From: Candidatus Mesenet longicola
GTDB lineage: Bacteria > Pseudomonadota > Alphaproteobacteria > Rickettsiales > Anaplasmataceae
NCBI GenBank assembly: GCA_016860565.1
Contig: BNGT01000002.1
Span: forward strand, 1 to 52,160
DNA length: 52,160 nt
Direction of reading: 5' to 3'
The notes beneath the pieces were generated by a model. The model was not told where the DNA came from and did no database searches. It worked only from the letters and a program-made list of their open reading frames with translations. A program made the position numbers and the translations under genes. This document shows, in pieces, positions 50,460 through 52,160 of this stretch (its first letter is position 1; each line of letters begins with the position of its first letter).

Positions 50460-52028
50460 ATGCCGACACCACGAAAAACAGAAGAAGTTGATCAATCGCA
50501 AATTGCTTGTAAGTTGGATGATGAATTAGAAACCAGTAGTGAGTCGTCAGATTCTGGTATTGATTCTCCAAAAATCAATTATGTTCAGAAATCAGATGAT
50601 TGTGATGGTACTTTACCCAATGATACTCATAACCTACACAGCAGAATAGAAAGAATTTTCCAGATACTTGATGTAACACAAGATTGCAATAACGTAAATA
50701 AATTATCCTACATACTTGCTTTATTCTCTTGCTCTATTAAGAGAAATCCTAATATAAACTATGACGGTCTAATTTATAAAGAAGCTTTTGCTTTCTTTAT
50801 AAAGGAGGGTATTAATGTTAATTCGCAAAACAAAAATGGAGTTACTCTACTTCATCTAGCAATAGAAATTGGTGACATTGAGGCAGCAAGATATTTACTT
50901 ACTAAAAAAGGCATAAACCCGTTTATCCAGAACAATAATGGTAAGACACCATTTGACTACGCTAAAGGAAAAACAGAAATATTGCAAATGATGATTGAAG
51001 CTGAGTATAAACATGGTAGCTCCAAAAATAAATTTTTTCATTTTGCTGTAAAATATAATCAAATTGATGTAGTAAAATATTTAGTAGAAGATCAAGGATA
51101 TGAGGTTGATCTAGCAGATTGTCAACATTCAACACCGCTACACGTTGCAGCCATGGAAGGTCATGTTGATATAGTAAGATATTTAATTGCAAGGGGTGCT
51201 AATGTAAATCATGTTTCTCGGCTTGGAAATACAGCTTTAGTCCTTGCTGTAAGTTGTATTAATAATAATGAAAAAGATCACTTAAAAATAATAAAATTAT
51301 TAGTAAGAAATAGGGCAGACGTTAATTTTATTTCCAAAGATGCAGGAGTTTTGTTTCAACAATCAGCATTACACTTTGCTGTTCAGTACTTTATTCAAAA
51401 CAGTAACAAAGATTCATTAAACATAGTTTCGTATCTGCTATCTCTACCTAAGTTAAATGTTAACATTTGTGATGATCGCAATGAAACAGCACTACATTAT
51501 GTGGTAAAAAGTAAACTAGATGTAAACAGTCAATTAAAAATTTTAGGTACTTTGTTGACAAGAAAAGATATTGATCTTTTAGTTGCAGACAATACGGGCA
51601 AATCTCCACTTGATTACGCTCAAAAGCCAATTTTAGATGTTCTACATAGATATATAGAAATTAAAAACAATTATAAAATTGCTAATAATAGCAATTCAGC
51701 TTCATACTGTTTAGCTACACTAACGATAGCAACTAGTTTTGTGTTGATTGTAGGAAGCGGCATCTTATTAAACGATGTAATAGCAATGCAAGATGATTAT
51801 GCACGTTATATGTGTGTTGGTTTTATTATGATGGCAGCAATTGGTATATTGAGCAGTGTTAATATCTTAACACGTAATTATATTGAAAAAAAAGGAATAA
51901 AAGAAGATTTTGAATATCAGATAGAAAAATTGATCAAAAACAGTGACAATATCGGTAATGCATTAGCTCAACCAAAAATAGAAAATATACCAGATATGAA
52001 CTTTATAGCATATCCAACAATAATTTGA
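50460..52028 (+). CDS. Ankyrin repeat protein with N-terminal DSGIDS motif and C-terminal TM hairpin
   Basis: SSESSDSGIDSPK then NGVTLLHLAIEIGDIEAARYLL, STPLHVAAMEGHVDIVRYLIARGANVN; two C-terminal hydrophobic helices. ATG start at 50460 follows AGGGGG. Confidence 0.93.
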   Translation: MPTPRKTEEVDQSQIACKLDDELETSSESSDSGIDSPKINYVQKSDDCDGTLPNDTHNLHSRIERIFQILDVTQDCNNVNKLSYILALFSCSIKRNPNINYDGLIYKEAFAFFIKEGINVNSQNKNGVTLLHLAIEIGDIEAARYLLTKKGINPFIQNNNGKTPFDYAKGKTEILQMMIEAEYKHGSSKNKFFHFAVKYNQIDVVKYLVEDQGYEVDLADCQHSTPLHVAAMEGHVDIVRYLIARGANVNHVSRLGNTALVLAVSCINNNEKDHLKIIKLLVRNRADVNFISKDAGVLFQQSALHFAVQYFIQNSNKDSLNIVSYLLSLPKLNVNICDDRNETALHYVVKSKLDVNSQLKILGTLLTRKDIDLLVADNTGKSPLDYAQKPILDVLHRYIEIKNNYKIANNSNSASYCLATLTIATSFVLIVGSGILLNDVIAMQDDYARYMCVGFIMMAAIGILSSVNILTRNYIEKKGIKEDFEYQIEKLIKNSDNIGNALAQPKIENIPDMNFIAYPTII

Positions 52029-52033
52029 AGGAT

Positions 52034-52160
52034 TCATAAGAAAGAAGAATCAACGGCATGACGAAAAGACTTGAACAGAGGGATGTTCTTCCTAGCGCTG
52101 TGTTTGATAACAAACCAATGAGGTTCAATTTTATTAAAGTCAGGAGAATATGGTGGAAGA
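52034..52160 (-). mobile_element. IS630-family transposase, C-terminal part (runs off window edge)
   Basis: LPPYSPDFNKIEPHWFVIKHSARKNIPLFKSFRHAVDSSFL* with the LPPYSPxxNxIE DDE motif. Confidence 0.9.

Noticed and set aside
1-52160. tRNA, rRNA or CRISPR arrays
   Set aside because: No cloverleaf-like intergenic sequences, rRNA signatures or regularly spaced repeats recognised by eye; tRNAscan/Infernal would be decisive.

Overview
AT-rich bacterial chromosome segment with gene content typical of a Wolbachia-like Rickettsiales endosymbiont (inferred from gene families; no database search was possible). Housekeeping genes: ubiG, rpiB, dsbD-like, rpmB, lipA, dapF, COQ9-like, holA, malonyl-CoA decarboxylase, ftsA, prmC, lysA, rmuC, rnd, dnaJ, aspartate aminotransferase, prfB, mgtE, pleD, tatB-like, NAD-GDH, clpB, ppa, a fused TRAP transporter, cvpA and fumC. 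Interspersed are ankyrin-repeat proteins, membrane-hairpin hypotheticals, IS remnants (IS630 at both window edges, an IS5/IS1182-like fragment, an IS200/IS605 tnpA fossil), and decayed ubiG and ychF fragments. Main observation: three accessory proteins carry exact DSGxxS motifs (DSGYYS, DSGYGS, DSGIDS), the beta-TrCP/Slimb phosphodegron consensus. In the last ankyrin gene, DSGIDS falls at residues 31-36 from the ATG and precedes ankyrin repeats, the same layout as eukaryotic I-kappa-B. A neighbouring protein has a C-terminal F-box/PRANC-like segment. Other notable items: the classical prfB +1 frameshift, a 10-A homopolymer frameshift in pleD, and an L28 with a 14-residue-period coiled-coil extension. 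No rRNA, tRNA or CRISPR was recognised.
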